From NCBI RefSeq assembly GCF_001591665.1, contig NZ_BCVI01000027.1:27607-91606 (forward strand): a stretch of DNA of 64,000 nt. Reading direction: 5' to 3'. Numbering within the stretch: position 1 is the stretch's first letter; every line of letters starts with the position of its first letter. Positions 24,263-34,301 of the stretch are shown in pieces. The translations under genes were made by a program, and so were the position numbers. Under the pieces are notes generated by a model. That model had not been told where the DNA came from. It did no database searches and worked only from the letters and a program-made list of their open reading frames with translations. Source of the stretch: Neobacillus soli NBRC 102451 (GTDB lineage Bacteria > Bacillota > Bacilli > Bacillales > Cytobacillaceae).

Positions 24263-26182
24263 ATGCGTGTTTCTAATGTTACTGTCCGAAAACGATTAAT
24301 GATTGCCCTATTCATTGGAATACTAACCTTCATAGTTATTGATGTGCGGCTGGGCTATGTCCAATTTGTTCTTGGTGATTGGCTGACTAAAGGGGCTAGG
24401 GATTCCTGGAGTCGAAATATCCCCTTTGAACCTGAGCGCGGACAAATTGTTGACCGTAATGGGATCCCGTTAGCAACAAATATTAGTGCGCCAACTGTTT
24501 ATGTTATTCCAAGACAAGTAAAAGATCCGGCAGCAACGGCAGAGAAGCTGGCCACCGTGTTAAATATGCCAAAAGAGAAAGCATATCGAGAGGTTACAAA
24601 AAGTGCTTCTTCTGTTCGGATTAAGGAAGGGAGAAAAATTTCCCATGAAAAAGCAAAAGAAATCAGAGCTCTCGGTCTTAAGGGGGTCTATATTGGTGAA
24701 GACTCCAAGAGACATTATCCAAATGGGAGTTATCTTTCCCATGTGCTTGGGTTTACTGGGGTGGACAACCAGGGTTTGATGGGGCTAGAGCAATTTTATG
24801 ATAAAGAGTTAAGTGGTGAACGTGGAGCGGTTAAATTTTACGCGGATGCTAAAGGGCAGAGAATGAAAAGCATGGCCGATGATTACGAGCCTCCTACTAA
24901 CGGCCTTGATTTAAAACTGACCATCGATTCAAAAATACAAACCATCGTGGAAAGAGAACTCGATATTGCTGAGGCAAAATATAATCCTGACGGGATTATT
25001 GCGATTGCGATGAACCCAAATAATGGTGAAATTTTAGCGATGTCGAGCCGGCCGACTTTTGATCCGGCTAACTTCCGGAATGTTCCACAGGAGGTTTATA
25101 ACCGGAACCTTCCTGTATGGTCGACCTATGAGCCGGGATCTACCTTTAAAATCATTACCCTCGCAGCAGCACTGGAAGAAAAAAAAGTAGATTTAGAAAA
25201 AGATCATTTTCATGACCCAGGTTATGTTCAGGTAGCTGGTGCAAGATTAAAATGCTGGAAAAGGGGCGGCCATGGGTCAGAGACTTTTTTAGAAGTGGTC
25301 GAAAACTCCTGTAACCCTGGGTTTGTGGAATTAGGTGAGCGATTAGGCAAAGAAAAGCTTTTTAAATATATAAAGGACTTTGGGTTTGGTCAAAAGACAG
25401 GCATTGATTTGCAGGGGGAAGGAACGGGGATATTATTTAATCTGGCCCGGGTTGGCCCTGTGGAACAAGCAACAACGGCCTTTGGACAGGGTGTATCCGT
25501 TACGCCAATCCAGCAGGTAGCGGCTGTGTCAGCGGCAGTCAATGGCGGAAATTTATACAAACCGTTTATTGCAAAGGAGCTAATCGACCCCGTTACAAAA
25601 GAAATTGTGATGAGAAATTCTCCGGTTGAAAAAAGAAGGGTCATTTCTGAGGCAACTTCGAAGGAAGTTCGCCATGCGCTTGAGAGTGTTGTTGCCCTAG
25701 GGACTGGTAGAAATGCATTTGTTGATTCCTTTCGAATAGGCGGTAAAACCGGAACGGCACAAAAGGCGCAAAACGGAAGATATTTAGAAAATAACTTTAT
25801 TGTGTCGTTTATTGGCTTTGCCCCTGCAGATGATCCGCAGATTGTTGTTTATGTGGCCGTTGATAATCCAAAGGGAGTTACGGCATTTGGGGGTACCATT
25901 ACCGCCCCAATCGTTGGCAGTATTATGAGAGATGGTCTAAATGCGATGGGGGTAGAACCACGGAAAGGTCAAATTGAAAAAGAATTAAGATATCCTGAAT
26001 CTCCATTAATTAAACTTCCTGATTTTGCAGGATTAACAAAGACTGAGCTTATGGACCAGCTTCTAAACTTAAAAGCGGAAGTGAGCGGTGAAGGGGATGT
26101 CGTTGTTAGGCAGTCACCAGAGCCTGGAACAAAAGTAAAAGAGGGCTCGAAGGTTTGGCTTTACTTCGGTAAAGGGGACTAA
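24263..26182 (+). CDS. spoVD: Stage V sporulation protein D (cortex transpeptidase)
   Basis: A 639-residue class B PBP for spore cortex peptidoglycan, acting from the mother cell. One membrane helix (about 10-28) is followed by the PBP dimer domain, transpeptidase motifs Ser293-T-F-Lys296, SCN near 349-351 and KTGT, then one C-terminal PASTA domain (against two in PbpB). Cys331 and Cys350 match the pair which in B. subtilis SpoVD (C332, C351) forms an inhibitory disulfide reduced by StoA. The start at MRVSNVTV (24263) is standard; AGGAGG lies rather far upstream. It works with SpoVE, encoded below. Confidence 0.97.
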   Translation: MRVSNVTVRKRLMIALFIGILTFIVIDVRLGYVQFVLGDWLTKGARDSWSRNIPFEPERGQIVDRNGIPLATNISAPTVYVIPRQVKDPAATAEKLATVLNMPKEKAYREVTKSASSVRIKEGRKISHEKAKEIRALGLKGVYIGEDSKRHYPNGSYLSHVLGFTGVDNQGLMGLEQFYDKELSGERGAVKFYADAKGQRMKSMADDYEPPTNGLDLKLTIDSKIQTIVERELDIAEAKYNPDGIIAIAMNPNNGEILAMSSRPTFDPANFRNVPQEVYNRNLPVWSTYEPGSTFKIITLAAALEEKKVDLEKDHFHDPGYVQVAGARLKCWKRGGHGSETFLEVVENSCNPGFVELGERLGKEKLFKYIKDFGFGQKTGIDLQGEGTGILFNLARVGPVEQATTAFGQGVSVTPIQQVAAVSAAVNGGNLYKPFIAKELIDPVTKEIVMRNSPVEKRRVISEATSKEVRHALESVVALGTGRNAFVDSFRIGGKTGTAQKAQNGRYLENNFIVSFIGFAPADDPQIVVYVAVDNPKGVTAFGGTITAPIVGSIMRDGLNAMGVEPRKGQIEKELRYPESPLIKLPDFAGLTKTELMDQLLNLKAEVSGEGDVVVRQSPEPGTKVKEGSKVWLYFGKGD

Positions 26183-26208
26183 CAAGTAAGTGAATGATGT
26201 CATCATAA

Positions 26209-26250
26209 GGGCGGCCGGAATATTTTCCGCCGCCTATAATTTTTTAAAAC
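26209..26250 (+). terminator. Terminator after spoVD
   Basis: GGCGGCCGGAA and TTTCCGCCGCC pair with one bulged base; a T run (TTTTTT) follows after TATAA. Confidence 0.65.
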
Positions 26251-26375
26251 CTTAGCTAACTAAATAGCAAAATGAAATATTTTAATGTAAAATAAGATGG
26301 AACTTTCGTTAGAAGACTTTATGAGATGGTTACTGGTAAATGGGCATGAACAGTCATGAGAGGATTTGAGTTAAA

Positions 26376-27839
26376 ATGAAGCTTGAAAAGCTGCTAAGAT
26401 CATTGCATCCATTAATTCCTTTTAAGGGGGAAAACCCGGAAATTACTTCGATTGATAATGATAATCGAAAGGTGCAAAAAGGGAGCTTATTTATTTGTAT
26501 TAAAGGTTACACAGTGGATGGCCATGATTTTGCGGAATCAGCTGTAAAAAATGGAGCCGTTGCAATACTTGCAGAACGTCCGTTAGATCTTGCTGTACCT
26601 GTCATTATTGTCAAGGACACAACTAGAGCGATGGCTGTGCTCGCTGATAGCTTTTACGAGCAGCCTACGAAAAAGCTGCATTTGATTGGTATTACAGGGA
26701 CGAACGGAAAAACAACTACAAGTCATTTGATTGAAAAAATATTTGCAGATGCAGGTCAAAAAACAGGTCTGATTGGCACGATGTATACAAAAATAGCTGA
26801 CAAGGTGATGGAAACGAAGAACACAACACCAGAAAGCCTGACCCTTCAAAAGACCTTTAAGCAAATGGTAGAGGCAAGTGTCGATTTAGCGGTCATGGAG
26901 GTTTCCTCGCATGCTTTAGACCTCGGCAGGGTCCATGGGTGCGATTTTGATATTGCTGTTTTCACTAATTTATCGCAAGACCATTTAGATTATCACAAAA
27001 CAATGGATGAATATAAACGGGCTAAGGGTTTGTTGTTTGCCCAGCTTGGTAATACATTTGATCATCATAACCCAAAATTTGCCGTCCTAAATGCAGATGA
27101 CTCTGCAACAGAAATGTATAGAAGGTCAACGGCAGCAGCACATATTGTTACATACGGGATTGACAAGAAGGCCGATATTCAGGCGGAAAACATTCAAATG
27201 ACTGCCTCAGGTACCAATTTTGATCTTGTCGTCGGCGCTGTTAACTATCCAATCCAAATGCAATTTATCGGGAAATTCAGTGTATATAATGTATTAGCAA
27301 GTATTGCAGCCTCCCTTGTTTCTGGAATAGCAATTAACGAAATCATCCAATCGATTGAAAACGTCCAAGGGGTAGCGGGGCGGTTTGAGTTAGTTAATGC
27401 AGGACAGGACTTCACCGTAATTGTTGACTATGCACATACACCAGATAGTCTAGAAAATGTATTAAAAACGATTCAGCATTTCGCAAAGAAAAAAGTTTTT
27501 GTCATCGTTGGCTGCGGCGGGGATCGGGACCGTTCAAAGCGCCCATTAATGGCCCAAATTGCCTGCCAATACGCGACTAATCCTATTCTTACTTCAGATA
27601 ATCCAAGAAGTGAAGATCCGTTAGTCATATTGAAGGAAATGGAGGCTGGGGTAGCGGGTCAAACCTACCAATTAATTCCTGATCGAAAAGCCGCGATTGA
27701 AACGGCAATCCGTCAGGCTTCAGAAGGTGATGTGATCCTAATTGCCGGTAAGGGACATGAAACCTATCAAATTATTGGCAGTGTCGTTCACGATTTTGAT
27801 GATCGGCTTGTGGCTCGGGCAGCAATTGAAGGGAGATAG
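26376..27839 (+). CDS. murE: UDP-MurNAc-L-Ala-D-Glu:meso-DAP ligase MurE
   Basis: A 487-residue Mur ligase. It adds the third residue of the stem peptide to UDP-MurNAc-L-Ala-D-Glu with ATP. The N-terminal UDP domain is at about 22-95, the P-loop [13 protein letters not shown] at 105-117, the catalytic part [14 protein letters not shown] follows, and DNPR in [10 protein letters not shown] marks meso-diaminopimelate as substrate, as expected for Bacillus. The carbamylated Lys region is present ([17 protein letters not shown]). Length is normal. Confidence 0.97.
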   Translation: MKLEKLLRSLHPLIPFKGENPEITSIDNDNRKVQKGSLFICIKGYTVDGHDFAESAVKNGAVAILAERPLDLAVPVIIVKDTTRAMAVLADSFYEQPTKKLHLIGITGTNGKTTTSHLIEKIFADAGQKTGLIGTMYTKIADKVMETKNTTPESLTLQKTFKQMVEASVDLAVMEVSSHALDLGRVHGCDFDIAVFTNLSQDHLDYHKTMDEYKRAKGLLFAQLGNTFDHHNPKFAVLNADDSATEMYRRSTAAAHIVTYGIDKKADIQAENIQMTASGTNFDLVVGAVNYPIQMQFIGKFSVYNVLASIAASLVSGIAINEIIQSIENVQGVAGRFELVNAGQDFTVIVDYAHTPDSLENVLKTIQHFAKKKVFVIVGCGGDRDRSKRPLMAQIACQYATNPILTSDNPRSEDPLVILKEMEAGVAGQTYQLIPDRKAAIETAIRQASEGDVILIAGKGHETYQIIGSVVHDFDDRLVARAAIEGR

Positions 27840-27841
27840 GT

Positions 27842-28291
27842 ATGTATTTAGCGTTTAAAGACTTGGCAAGTTTGTTTGCGGATAGACAGGGCATCGAGGA
27901 TGATATGGTGTATTATACGGTTACAGACCAAGCAAATGTTGTGCAGCCCAAAGGATTGTTTATTCGATTAACTGAGGAATCCGGGGAACTTTCAGAAGCA
28001 ATTGCAAATGGAGCAATCGCAGCCATTTGGGATCAGGAAAACAGGGTCCCTCAATATACACCGAACCATTTCCCAATATTTTTTACAAATGATCCTGCAG
28101 TTGCAATAAGAAACCTGTTAAATTTATATAATGAAAAAATAGATGGAGAAACAGACGAGAAAATGGAGATAACTAACTTTAAATTTACACAAAAAAAACT
28201 TCTTAATAAAAATAAAGAGACATATGATATAGCTGTGATGTTAAAAAAGGTAACAAATAAATCTGATATTGCTAATGAAAGGAGGGGATAA
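27842..28291 (+). CDS. Stand-alone Mur ligase N-terminal-like domain between murE and mraY
   Basis: A 149-residue protein starting two bases after murE behind AGGGAGATAGG. Residues about 30-100 resemble the UDP-binding N-terminal domain of MurE/Mur[21 protein letters not shown] followed by [18 protein letters not shown] and then [19 protein letters not shown]. Compare [12 protein letters not shown] and [16 protein letters not shown] in MurE next door. There is no GTNGKTT loop, no central domain and no C-terminal ligase domain; the last 40 residues are Lys/Asn-rich. It cannot be a ligase alone. In many bacteria murF stands here, so this may be a murF remnant or a regulatory stub. The frame is intact with good ribosome sites. 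Confidence 0.75.
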   Translation: MYLAFKDLASLFADRQGIEDDMVYYTVTDQANVVQPKGLFIRLTEESGELSEAIANGAIAAIWDQENRVPQYTPNHFPIFFTNDPAVAIRNLLNLYNEKIDGETDEKMEITNFKFTQKKLLNKNKETYDIAVMLKKVTNKSDIANERRG

Positions 28292-28292
28292 A

Positions 28293-29267
28293 ATGCTGGA
28301 GCAAGTTATCTTTTTCACAATCATAATGGGCTTTCTTATTTCGGTTTTACTTTCTCCACTATTTATTCCCTTCTTAAGAAGGTTGAAATTTGGACAAAGC
28401 ATTCGTGAAGAAGGTCCGAAATCACATCTGAAAAAAACGGGCACACCGACAATGGGCGGAGTAATGATTTTGTTTTCGATTGTGATTACCACAATCGTTA
28501 TGACGGGGAAGTTTTCCGAACCGACTGTCAAGACATATTTGCTTCTACTAGTAACACTAGGTTTTGGATTGCTTGGTTTTCTAGACGACTTTATCAAAGT
28601 TGCCTTAAAACGAAATTTAGGATTGACTTCAAAACAAAAACTATTAGGTCAAATTATTATTTCAATTATCTTTTATTTAATCTATAAGAAACAGGGATTC
28701 TCGACCGATGTTAGTCTCCCATTTACCGATTACTCATTTGATTTAGGCTGGTTTTTCGTATTTTTCATCATTTTCTGGCTTGTAGGCTTTTCAAATGCGG
28801 TGAACTTAACGGATGGGCTAGACGGTTTGCTGTCAGGTACAGCGGCTATTGCCTTTGGGGCATTTGCTGTACTTGCTTGGAATCAATCACAGATGGAAAT
28901 TGCGATATTCTCTGTTGCTGTTGTTGGCGCAGTCTTAGGGTTCTTGGTGTTTAATGCCCATCCCGCTAAGGTCTTTATGGGAGATACGGGGTCGCTTGCG
29001 CTTGGTGGGGCGATTGCGGCTATTGCCATTCTGACCAAGCTTGAAATTATACTTATTATAATTGGCGGAGTATTTGTCATCGAGACCCTCTCGGTTATTT
29101 TACAAGTCGCTTCTTTTAAAACGACTGGTAAACGGATCTTCCGAATGAGTCCCTTGCATCATCATTATGAATTAGCAGGCTGGTCAGAATGGAGAGTGGT
29201 CGTCACTTTTTGGAGTGTTGGACTCATACTCGCGATACTTGGAATCTATATTGAGGTGTGGTTGTAA
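28293..29267 (+). CDS. mraY: Phospho-MurNAc-pentapeptide transferase MraY
   Basis: A 324-residue membrane enzyme with about ten transmembrane helices that transfers phospho-MurNAc-pentapeptide to undecaprenyl phosphate, giving lipid [17 protein letters not shown] is the first cytosolic loop, [10 protein letters not shown] holds the catalytic Asp pair, NLTDGLDGL the second and [13 protein letters not shown] the Mg-binding third loop, with HHHYE near the end. ATG at 28293 follows GGAGGGG. It ends directly at the murD start codon. Confidence 0.97.
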   Translation: MLEQVIFFTIIMGFLISVLLSPLFIPFLRRLKFGQSIREEGPKSHLKKTGTPTMGGVMILFSIVITTIVMTGKFSEPTVKTYLLLLVTLGFGLLGFLDDFIKVALKRNLGLTSKQKLLGQIIISIIFYLIYKKQGFSTDVSLPFTDYSFDLGWFFVFFIIFWLVGFSNAVNLTDGLDGLLSGTAAIAFGAFAVLAWNQSQMEIAIFSVAVVGAVLGFLVFNAHPAKVFMGDTGSLALGGAIAAIAILTKLEIILIIIGGVFVIETLSVILQVASFKTTGKRIFRMSPLHHHYELAGWSEWRVVVTFWSVGLILAILGIYIEVWL

Positions 29268-30620
29268 TTGAAGCAGATAAACTCTTTTAGTCATAAAAAA
29301 ATTCTTGTCCTTGGTTTGGCAAAAAGCGGTGTAACGGCAGCCGCGCTCCTGCATAAGCTTGGCGCATTTGTTACGGTCAACGATAAAAAGCCATTTTCAG
29401 AAAATCCAGAGGCTCAAGGGTTATTAGAGCAGGGGATTAAAGTAATTTGTGGTGATCATCCCGTAGAGCTGCTTGATGAAGGGTTCGAGCTGATTGTAAA
29501 AAACCCAGGGATTCCTTATAACAACCCGATGGTCACAGGGGCTTTTGAAAAGGGAATCCCAGTAATTACTGAAGTGGAGCTTGCTTATCAGGTTTCGGAA
29601 GCTCCATTTATTGCGATAACGGGAACAAACGGAAAAACAACAACAACAACATTAGTCTATGAAATGTTACGAGAAGATAATAAGCAGCCGCTAATCGCCG
29701 GTAATATCGGAACGGTCGCATCAGGTGTTGCCGAGGAAGCAACAAAGGACAATACGATTGTTATCGAATTATCTTCATTCCAGCTGATGGGAATCGAAAC
29801 CTTTAATCCCAAAATTGCCATTATCACAAACCTTTATGAAGCCCATTTGGATTACCATGGGACAAGAGAGGAATATATTAAAGCAAAGGCGAATATTACA
29901 AAAAACCAGACAGAGCTGGAATATTTAATCGTCAATGCGGATCAGAAAGAAACATTTGAAATCGCTGGTCACTCCAAGGCTGCCATCATCCCTTTTTCCA
30001 CAAAGATAGAGATGACTGAGGGTGCTTATATTAGTGATGGCTGGATTTGCTTTAATCATGAAAAGATAATGCCAATTGAAAACATAGCCTTACCAGGCGT
30101 CCATAATCTAGAAAATATTTTATCGGCTATGGCTGCAGCAAAACTTTCTGGTGTGGATAACAGTGCTATACAAGAGGTATTGCGAACCTTTACTGGTGTC
30201 AGGCACCGCCTGCAATATGTGACTGAAATCGATGGAAGAAAATTTTATAATGACTCAAAGGCGACGAATTCCTTGGCAACCATTAAGGCATTGGCTGCCT
30301 TTGAAGCACCGATCATCCTGCTTGCAGGAGGGTTGGATCGGGGCAATGAATTTGACGAACTCATTCCGTATCTTAAAAATGTAAAAGCTATGATTACGTT
30401 TGGGCAGACAGCACCAAAAATTGAGCGGGTTGGGGCCGAAGCAGGAATAAAAATAATTGAGCGTGTCGATAATGTTGACAAGGCCGTGCCCGCTGCTTAT
30501 CAATACTCGGAATCAGGTGACATCATTCTGTTATCCCCTGCATGTGCCAGCTGGGATCAATATAAAACTTTTGAAGTCAGGGGAGACATTTTTATTAGTT
30601 CGGTGCATAAGCTTAAGTAA
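29268..30620 (+). CDS. murD: UDP-MurNAc-L-alanine:D-glutamate ligase MurD
   Basis: A 450-residue Mur ligase that adds D-Glu to UDP-MurNAc-L-Ala. The N-terminal Rossmann part has [17 protein letters not shown], the P-loop is [14 protein letters not shown] at about 115-128, ELSSFQLMG and [13 protein letters not shown] follow, and the C-terminal domain contains [20 protein letters not shown] and LLAGGLDRG. It starts with TTG at 29268 immediately after the mraY TAA; GAGGTG lies ten bases before. An intergenic repeat sits between it and spoVE. Confidence 0.96.
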   Translation: MKQINSFSHKKILVLGLAKSGVTAAALLHKLGAFVTVNDKKPFSENPEAQGLLEQGIKVICGDHPVELLDEGFELIVKNPGIPYNNPMVTGAFEKGIPVITEVELAYQVSEAPFIAITGTNGKTTTTTLVYEMLREDNKQPLIAGNIGTVASGVAEEATKDNTIVIELSSFQLMGIETFNPKIAIITNLYEAHLDYHGTREEYIKAKANITKNQTELEYLIVNADQKETFEIAGHSKAAIIPFSTKIEMTEGAYISDGWICFNHEKIMPIENIALPGVHNLENILSAMAAAKLSGVDNSAIQEVLRTFTGVRHRLQYVTEIDGRKFYNDSKATNSLATIKALAAFEAPIILLAGGLDRGNEFDELIPYLKNVKAMITFGQTAPKIERVGAEAGIKIIERVDNVDKAVPAAYQYSESGDIILLSPACASWDQYKTFEVRGDIFISSVHKLK

Positions 30621-30633
30621 GGGCTTGTACGAA

Positions 30634-30694
30634 ATGCGGAAGCGCCCGGATAGCGGCAAAGGATACTAGCCGCTGGGCTGCTTGTGCTGGAGAA
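30634..30694. repeat. Intergenic palindromic repeat, copy A (between murD and spoVE)
   Basis: The element opens with GCGGAAGCGCCC and ends with GTGCTGGAG. It folds as GCCC-(GGAT)-AGCGGC / GCCGCT-GGGC, with AGCGGC at 30652-30657 and GCCGCT at 30669-30674. Copies B (39690-39720) and C (42811-42954) share the ends AAGCGCC and GCTGGA. It contains no gene, and such elements are common between Bacillaceae genes. Confidence 0.7.
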
Positions 30695-30759
30695 TTATCG
30701 AAGATTAGCTTAATACTTCTGATAATAAGCCCTAAAACTCGTGGTTGAGGTGTATAGCG

Positions 30760-31860
30760 GTGCCGACAAAGAGAACAACGCCTGATTTCATTTTAATGAT
30801 TGTAACATTTACGCTGCTGGCAATCGGTCTGATTATGGTCTATAGTGCAAGTGCGATTTGGGCTGAACATAAATTTAATGATTCCTTTTTCTTTGCCAAA
30901 AGGCAAACCCTCTTTGCCGGAGTTGGAATTGCTGCCATGTTTTTTATTATGAATATCAACTACTGGACGTGGAGAACTTGGTCGAAGACAATAATCATTG
31001 TCTGTTTTGTATTATTAATTCTTGTGTTGATTCCCGGAATCGGAAATGAGCGAAATGGATCTAGAAGCTGGATTGGTGTTGGAGCATTTTCTATTCAGCC
31101 CTCAGAATTTATGAAGCTGGCGATGATCGCATTTTTGGCAAAATATCTTTCTGAACGGCAAAAGTTGATTACTTCTTTTAGAAAAGGTCTTGTCCCTTCA
31201 TTAGGTCTTGCATTTATAGCCTTTGCAATGATCATGCTTCAACCTGATTTAGGCACTGGAACAGTTATGATGGGAACCTGCGTTGTGATGATTTTCATTG
31301 CTGGTGCACGGATTAGTCATTTTGCTTTTTTAGGACTATTGGGAGTAGCCGGGTTTGTCGGCTTAATTGTATCCGCCCCGTATCGAATTGCGCGGATCAC
31401 TTCTTTTCTAGATCCTTGGTCGGACCCCCAGAAAAGTGGTTTTCAAATTATTCAATCGTTATTTGCAATTGGTCCTGGCGGATTATTCGGGCTGGGACTT
31501 GGCGAAAGCAGGCAAAAGTTTTTTTACTTACCGGAACCGCAAACCGATTTTATCTTTGCCATTCTTTCTGAGGAACTTGGATTCATTGGTGGTTCTTTCA
31601 TCCTGCTCTTGTTTGCGCTATTATTATGGAGAGGGATTCGCATCGCATTAGGTGCTCCTGATTTATATGGAAGTTTTCTTGCCGTCGGTATTATTGCTAT
31701 GGTGGCTATTCAAGTAATGATTAATATCGGTGTTGTCACAGGATTAATGCCAGTAACGGGTATTACATTGCCATTTTTAAGCTATGGGGGCTCCTCGTTG
31801 ACCTTAATGTTAATGGCTATCGGTGTTCTCCTTAATATTAGCCGATATTCAAGATATTGA
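30760..31860 (+). CDS. spoVE: Stage V sporulation protein E (SEDS glycosyltransferase)
   Basis: A 366-residue SEDS-family membrane protein with ten predicted helices (FtsW/RodA group) that polymerises spore cortex glycan with SpoVD. GLIMVYSASAIWAEHKF, RNGSRSWIGVGAFSIQPSE, MLQPDLGTGTVM, FLPEPQTDFIFAILSEELG-type residues and PFLSYGGSSL are the SEDS signatures; the Asp/Glu in the large loop are conserved. GTG at 30760 follows TTGAGGTG; the frame opened at 30745 lacks a site. A terminator follows. Confidence 0.96.
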   Translation: MPTKRTTPDFILMIVTFTLLAIGLIMVYSASAIWAEHKFNDSFFFAKRQTLFAGVGIAAMFFIMNINYWTWRTWSKTIIIVCFVLLILVLIPGIGNERNGSRSWIGVGAFSIQPSEFMKLAMIAFLAKYLSERQKLITSFRKGLVPSLGLAFIAFAMIMLQPDLGTGTVMMGTCVVMIFIAGARISHFAFLGLLGVAGFVGLIVSAPYRIARITSFLDPWSDPQKSGFQIIQSLFAIGPGGLFGLGLGESRQKFFYLPEPQTDFIFAILSEELGFIGGSFILLLFALLLWRGIRIALGAPDLYGSFLAVGIIAMVAIQVMINIGVVTGLMPVTGITLPFLSYGGSSLTLMLMAIGVLLNISRYSRY

Positions 31861-31865
31861 AGTAT

Positions 31866-31890
31866 ACCCTGTTTATGACAGGGTTTTTTT
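31866..31890 (+). terminator. Terminator after spoVE
   Basis: ACCCTGT, loop TTATG, ACAGGGT and seven T. Confidence 0.85.
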
Positions 31891-31947
31891 GTTTTAATAG
31901 GAATAATTTTGTTCATATCTTTACATTTAGATAACATTCTTTTTTCA

Positions 31948-31975
31948 TTTGCTTTTTTTCGTGTATTTTTATAGT
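31948..31975 (+). promoter_or_regulatory. Candidate promoter of murG
   Basis: TTTGCT (31948-31953), 16 bp, TATAGT (31970-31975). Placed after the spoVE terminator, it would restart vegetative transcription of murG-murB. Confidence 0.4.
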
Positions 31976-32022
31976 AAGATAGGTATGCAATCTGAGTGTT
32001 AAATTGTTAATGAGGTGGAAAA

Positions 32023-33126
32023 ATGAAAATAGTCGTAAGCGGCGGTGGGACTGGCGGACATATATATCCTGCGCTCGCACTAATTAGAGAAATTCAAAAA
32101 GAGAACAAAGATGCGGAGTTTTTATACATAGGTACACTGAATGGTTTGGAGAGCAAAATTGTTCCCCGTGAAAATATTGCATTCAAATCCATCCATATTA
32201 CTGGTTTTAAAAGAAAACTTTCCTTTGAGAATGTAAAAACCGTATTTCGATTTTTAAAAGGGGTAAAAGATAGTAAAACAATTTTAAAAGAATTTAAGCC
32301 GGATATTGTCATCGGAACAGGAGGATATGTTTGTGGCCCTGTTGTTTATGCAGCTGCTAAGCTCCGTGTACCAACAATTATTCATGAACAAAATAGCGTC
32401 CCAGGTTTAACTAATAAATTTTTAAGCCGTTATGTTAATAAAATTGCCATTTGTTTTGAAGAGGCGAAAGAATACTTTCCCGCAGAAAAGGTGGTTTTTA
32501 CGGGAAATCCACGGGCTTCTGAGGTGATTGGCAGGGATGGAATACAGGGCCGGCTTTCAGCGGGCCTTAGTACAACAATGCCAGCTGTGTTAATCTTTGG
32601 CGGCAGCCGTGGTGCTAGACCCATCAATGAAGCCGTTGTTAAAGCCTTGTCGGAACTGGCTGAAAAACCCTATCAGGTTCTTTATATTACTGGCGACGTT
32701 CATTACGAGGATGTCAAAAAGGAAGCTGAGTTGGTTGGAAGTCCAAAAAATGTCGTGATAAAACCATTTATTCATAATATGCCAGAGGTCCTTGCCGGCA
32801 TCGATTTAGTTGTTTCAAGAGCAGGTGCAACAACGTTAGCAGAAATCACATCACTTGGAATTCCCAGCATTCTTGTTCCAAGTCCCTATGTAACGAATAA
32901 TCATCAGGAAAAAAACGCGAGGTCGTTAAGTGAACATGGAGCGGCAGAACTGGTTTTGGAAAAAGATTTGAATGGTAAAAGTCTTGTTACTAATATCGAT
33001 CGAATTCTCTTGGATAACGAGAACCTAAAGGAAATGAAACGAAAGTCCAAAAAAATAGGTGTTCCAGATGCAGCGAGCAGACTTTATTTATTAATGGGCC
33101 AGCTTGTAAAAGGAAATCAGAAGTAG
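32023..33126 (+). CDS. murG: Lipid II synthase MurG (UDP-GlcNAc transferase)
   Basis: A 367-residue GT-B glycosyltransferase that adds GlcNAc to lipid I on the inner membrane face. The first glycine loop [15 protein letters not shown] is at 6-20; [24 protein letters not shown] and the C-terminal [20 protein letters not shown] and TNNHQEKNA blocks bind lipid and UDP-GlcNAc. ATG at 32023 is preceded by GAGGTGG. Length and motifs are standard. Confidence 0.97.
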   Translation: MKIVVSGGGTGGHIYPALALIREIQKENKDAEFLYIGTLNGLESKIVPRENIAFKSIHITGFKRKLSFENVKTVFRFLKGVKDSKTILKEFKPDIVIGTGGYVCGPVVYAAAKLRVPTIIHEQNSVPGLTNKFLSRYVNKIAICFEEAKEYFPAEKVVFTGNPRASEVIGRDGIQGRLSAGLSTTMPAVLIFGGSRGARPINEAVVKALSELAEKPYQVLYITGDVHYEDVKKEAELVGSPKNVVIKPFIHNMPEVLAGIDLVVSRAGATTLAEITSLGIPSILVPSPYVTNNHQEKNARSLSEHGAAELVLEKDLNGKSLVTNIDRILLDNENLKEMKRKSKKIGVPDAASRLYLLMGQLVKGNQK

Positions 33127-33188
33127 CCCAATTTCATTTGCAGCATAAACTGAAATTAACTTATTTTTGGAAAGTCAGGGTGGTAATT

Positions 33189-34097
33189 ATGGACGTAATA
33201 GCAATGGAATTACAGAATTTAAATATTGGAAAGGTAAAAATAAAGGAACCGCTAGCCCATCACACCACAATCAAAATAGGTGGTCCTGCTGATCTTTTTA
33301 TTGAACCTTCATCAGTCGAAGGTTTAAAAAAGGTAATGGCAGTTGTAAAGAAAAATCGCCTAAATTGGCGGGCGATTGGCAGGGGGTCAAATCTTTTAGT
33401 CTCTGACAAAGGGATTGAAGGTGCGGTCATAAAGCTTAGTAATGGAATCGATGAACTTAAGATTAATGGTACAGAAATTACTGTTGGCGGCGGTCATTCT
33501 CTGATAAGCTTAGCAACACAAATAAGCAAAAAGGGGCTGGCCGGGCTTGAGTTTGCCAGTGGAATCCCAGGGTCTGTCGGTGGGGCTGTTTATATGAACG
33601 CGGGTGCACATGGGTCAGATATTAGCAAAATCGTAACAGCGGCCCACATATTATTTGATGATGGAACAATGAAGTGGCTTACCAACGAAGAATTGGAGTT
33701 CTCCTACAGAACATCCGTCTTACAGAAAAAGCGCCCGGGGATTGTTGTGGAAGCAACCTTCAAGCTTTGTGAGGGTGAAAAGTCTGCCATTGTTTCACAA
33801 ATGCTAAAAAACAAGGATTATCGAAAGGATACACAGCCATGGAATTTTCCATGTGCGGGTAGTATCTTCCGAAATCCGCTCCCGAATTACGCAGGCAGGT
33901 TAATAGAGGTGGCTGGTTTAAAGGGGTTCAGTATTGGCGGGGCAAAAATTTCAGAAATGCATGGGAATTTTATTGTGAATGCTGGGAATGCCAGCGCAGA
34001 AGATGTACTGGCATTAATTCAACATGTAAAGGATACCATTTACAGTTTATATGAAATAAAAATGGAAACCGAAGTTGAAATCGTTGGCAGAAAATAG
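33189..34097 (+). CDS. murB: UDP-N-acetylenolpyruvoylglucosamine reductase MurB
   Basis: A 302-residue FAD enzyme that makes UDP-MurNAc with [39 protein letters not shown] and [20 protein letters not shown] bind [23 protein letters not shown] has the catalytic Ser, as in type II MurB of Firmicutes. I prefer ATG at 33189, after AGGGTGG; the frame runs upstream to 33138, and ATG 33204 is possible. B. subtilis also has murB inside the dcw cluster. Confidence 0.96.
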   Translation: MDVIAMELQNLNIGKVKIKEPLAHHTTIKIGGPADLFIEPSSVEGLKKVMAVVKKNRLNWRAIGRGSNLLVSDKGIEGAVIKLSNGIDELKINGTEITVGGGHSLISLATQISKKGLAGLEFASGIPGSVGGAVYMNAGAHGSDISKIVTAAHILFDDGTMKWLTNEELEFSYRTSVLQKKRPGIVVEATFKLCEGEKSAIVSQMLKNKDYRKDTQPWNFPCAGSIFRNPLPNYAGRLIEVAGLKGFSIGGAKISEMHGNFIVNAGNASAEDVLALIQHVKDTIYSLYEIKMETEVEIVGRK

Positions 34098-34171
34098 AAA
34101 ATTTTCTTATGAGAAATTTCTTACGAATGACAAATTTTGTGTTATAATTACTGATAATATAATAGGTGGCA

Positions 34172-34275
34172 GCTCGAAAGTAAATGAGTGACGGCATGAG
34201 TTTTCGTGCCGTTGTTTCTCTTTTCGAGCACCCACTACCTGAATTTTGGACATGTTGGTATTACTATTTTCGAGC
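34172..34275 (+). promoter_or_regulatory. Structured divIB leader with alternative pairing
   Basis: GCTCGAAA (34172-34179) can pair with TTTCGAGC at 34222-34229 (enclosing the hairpin ACGGCA / TGCCGT, 34191-34196 / 34207-34212) or with a second TTTCGAGC at 34268-34275, about 15 bases from the divIB ribosome site. A TATAAT at 34143-34148 could start this RNA. Mutually exclusive folds near a ribosome site suggest regulation, but that is inference. Confidence 0.45.
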
Positions 34276-34301
34276 AACTGCTTTTAGTGGAGGAATAATG
34301 A

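Noticed and set aside
28293..29267. murE-stub-mraY junction as a frameshifted murF
   Set aside because: No P-loop (GTNGKTT) or ligase sequence occurs in any frame between 27842 and 28293; the missing part is absent, not shifted.
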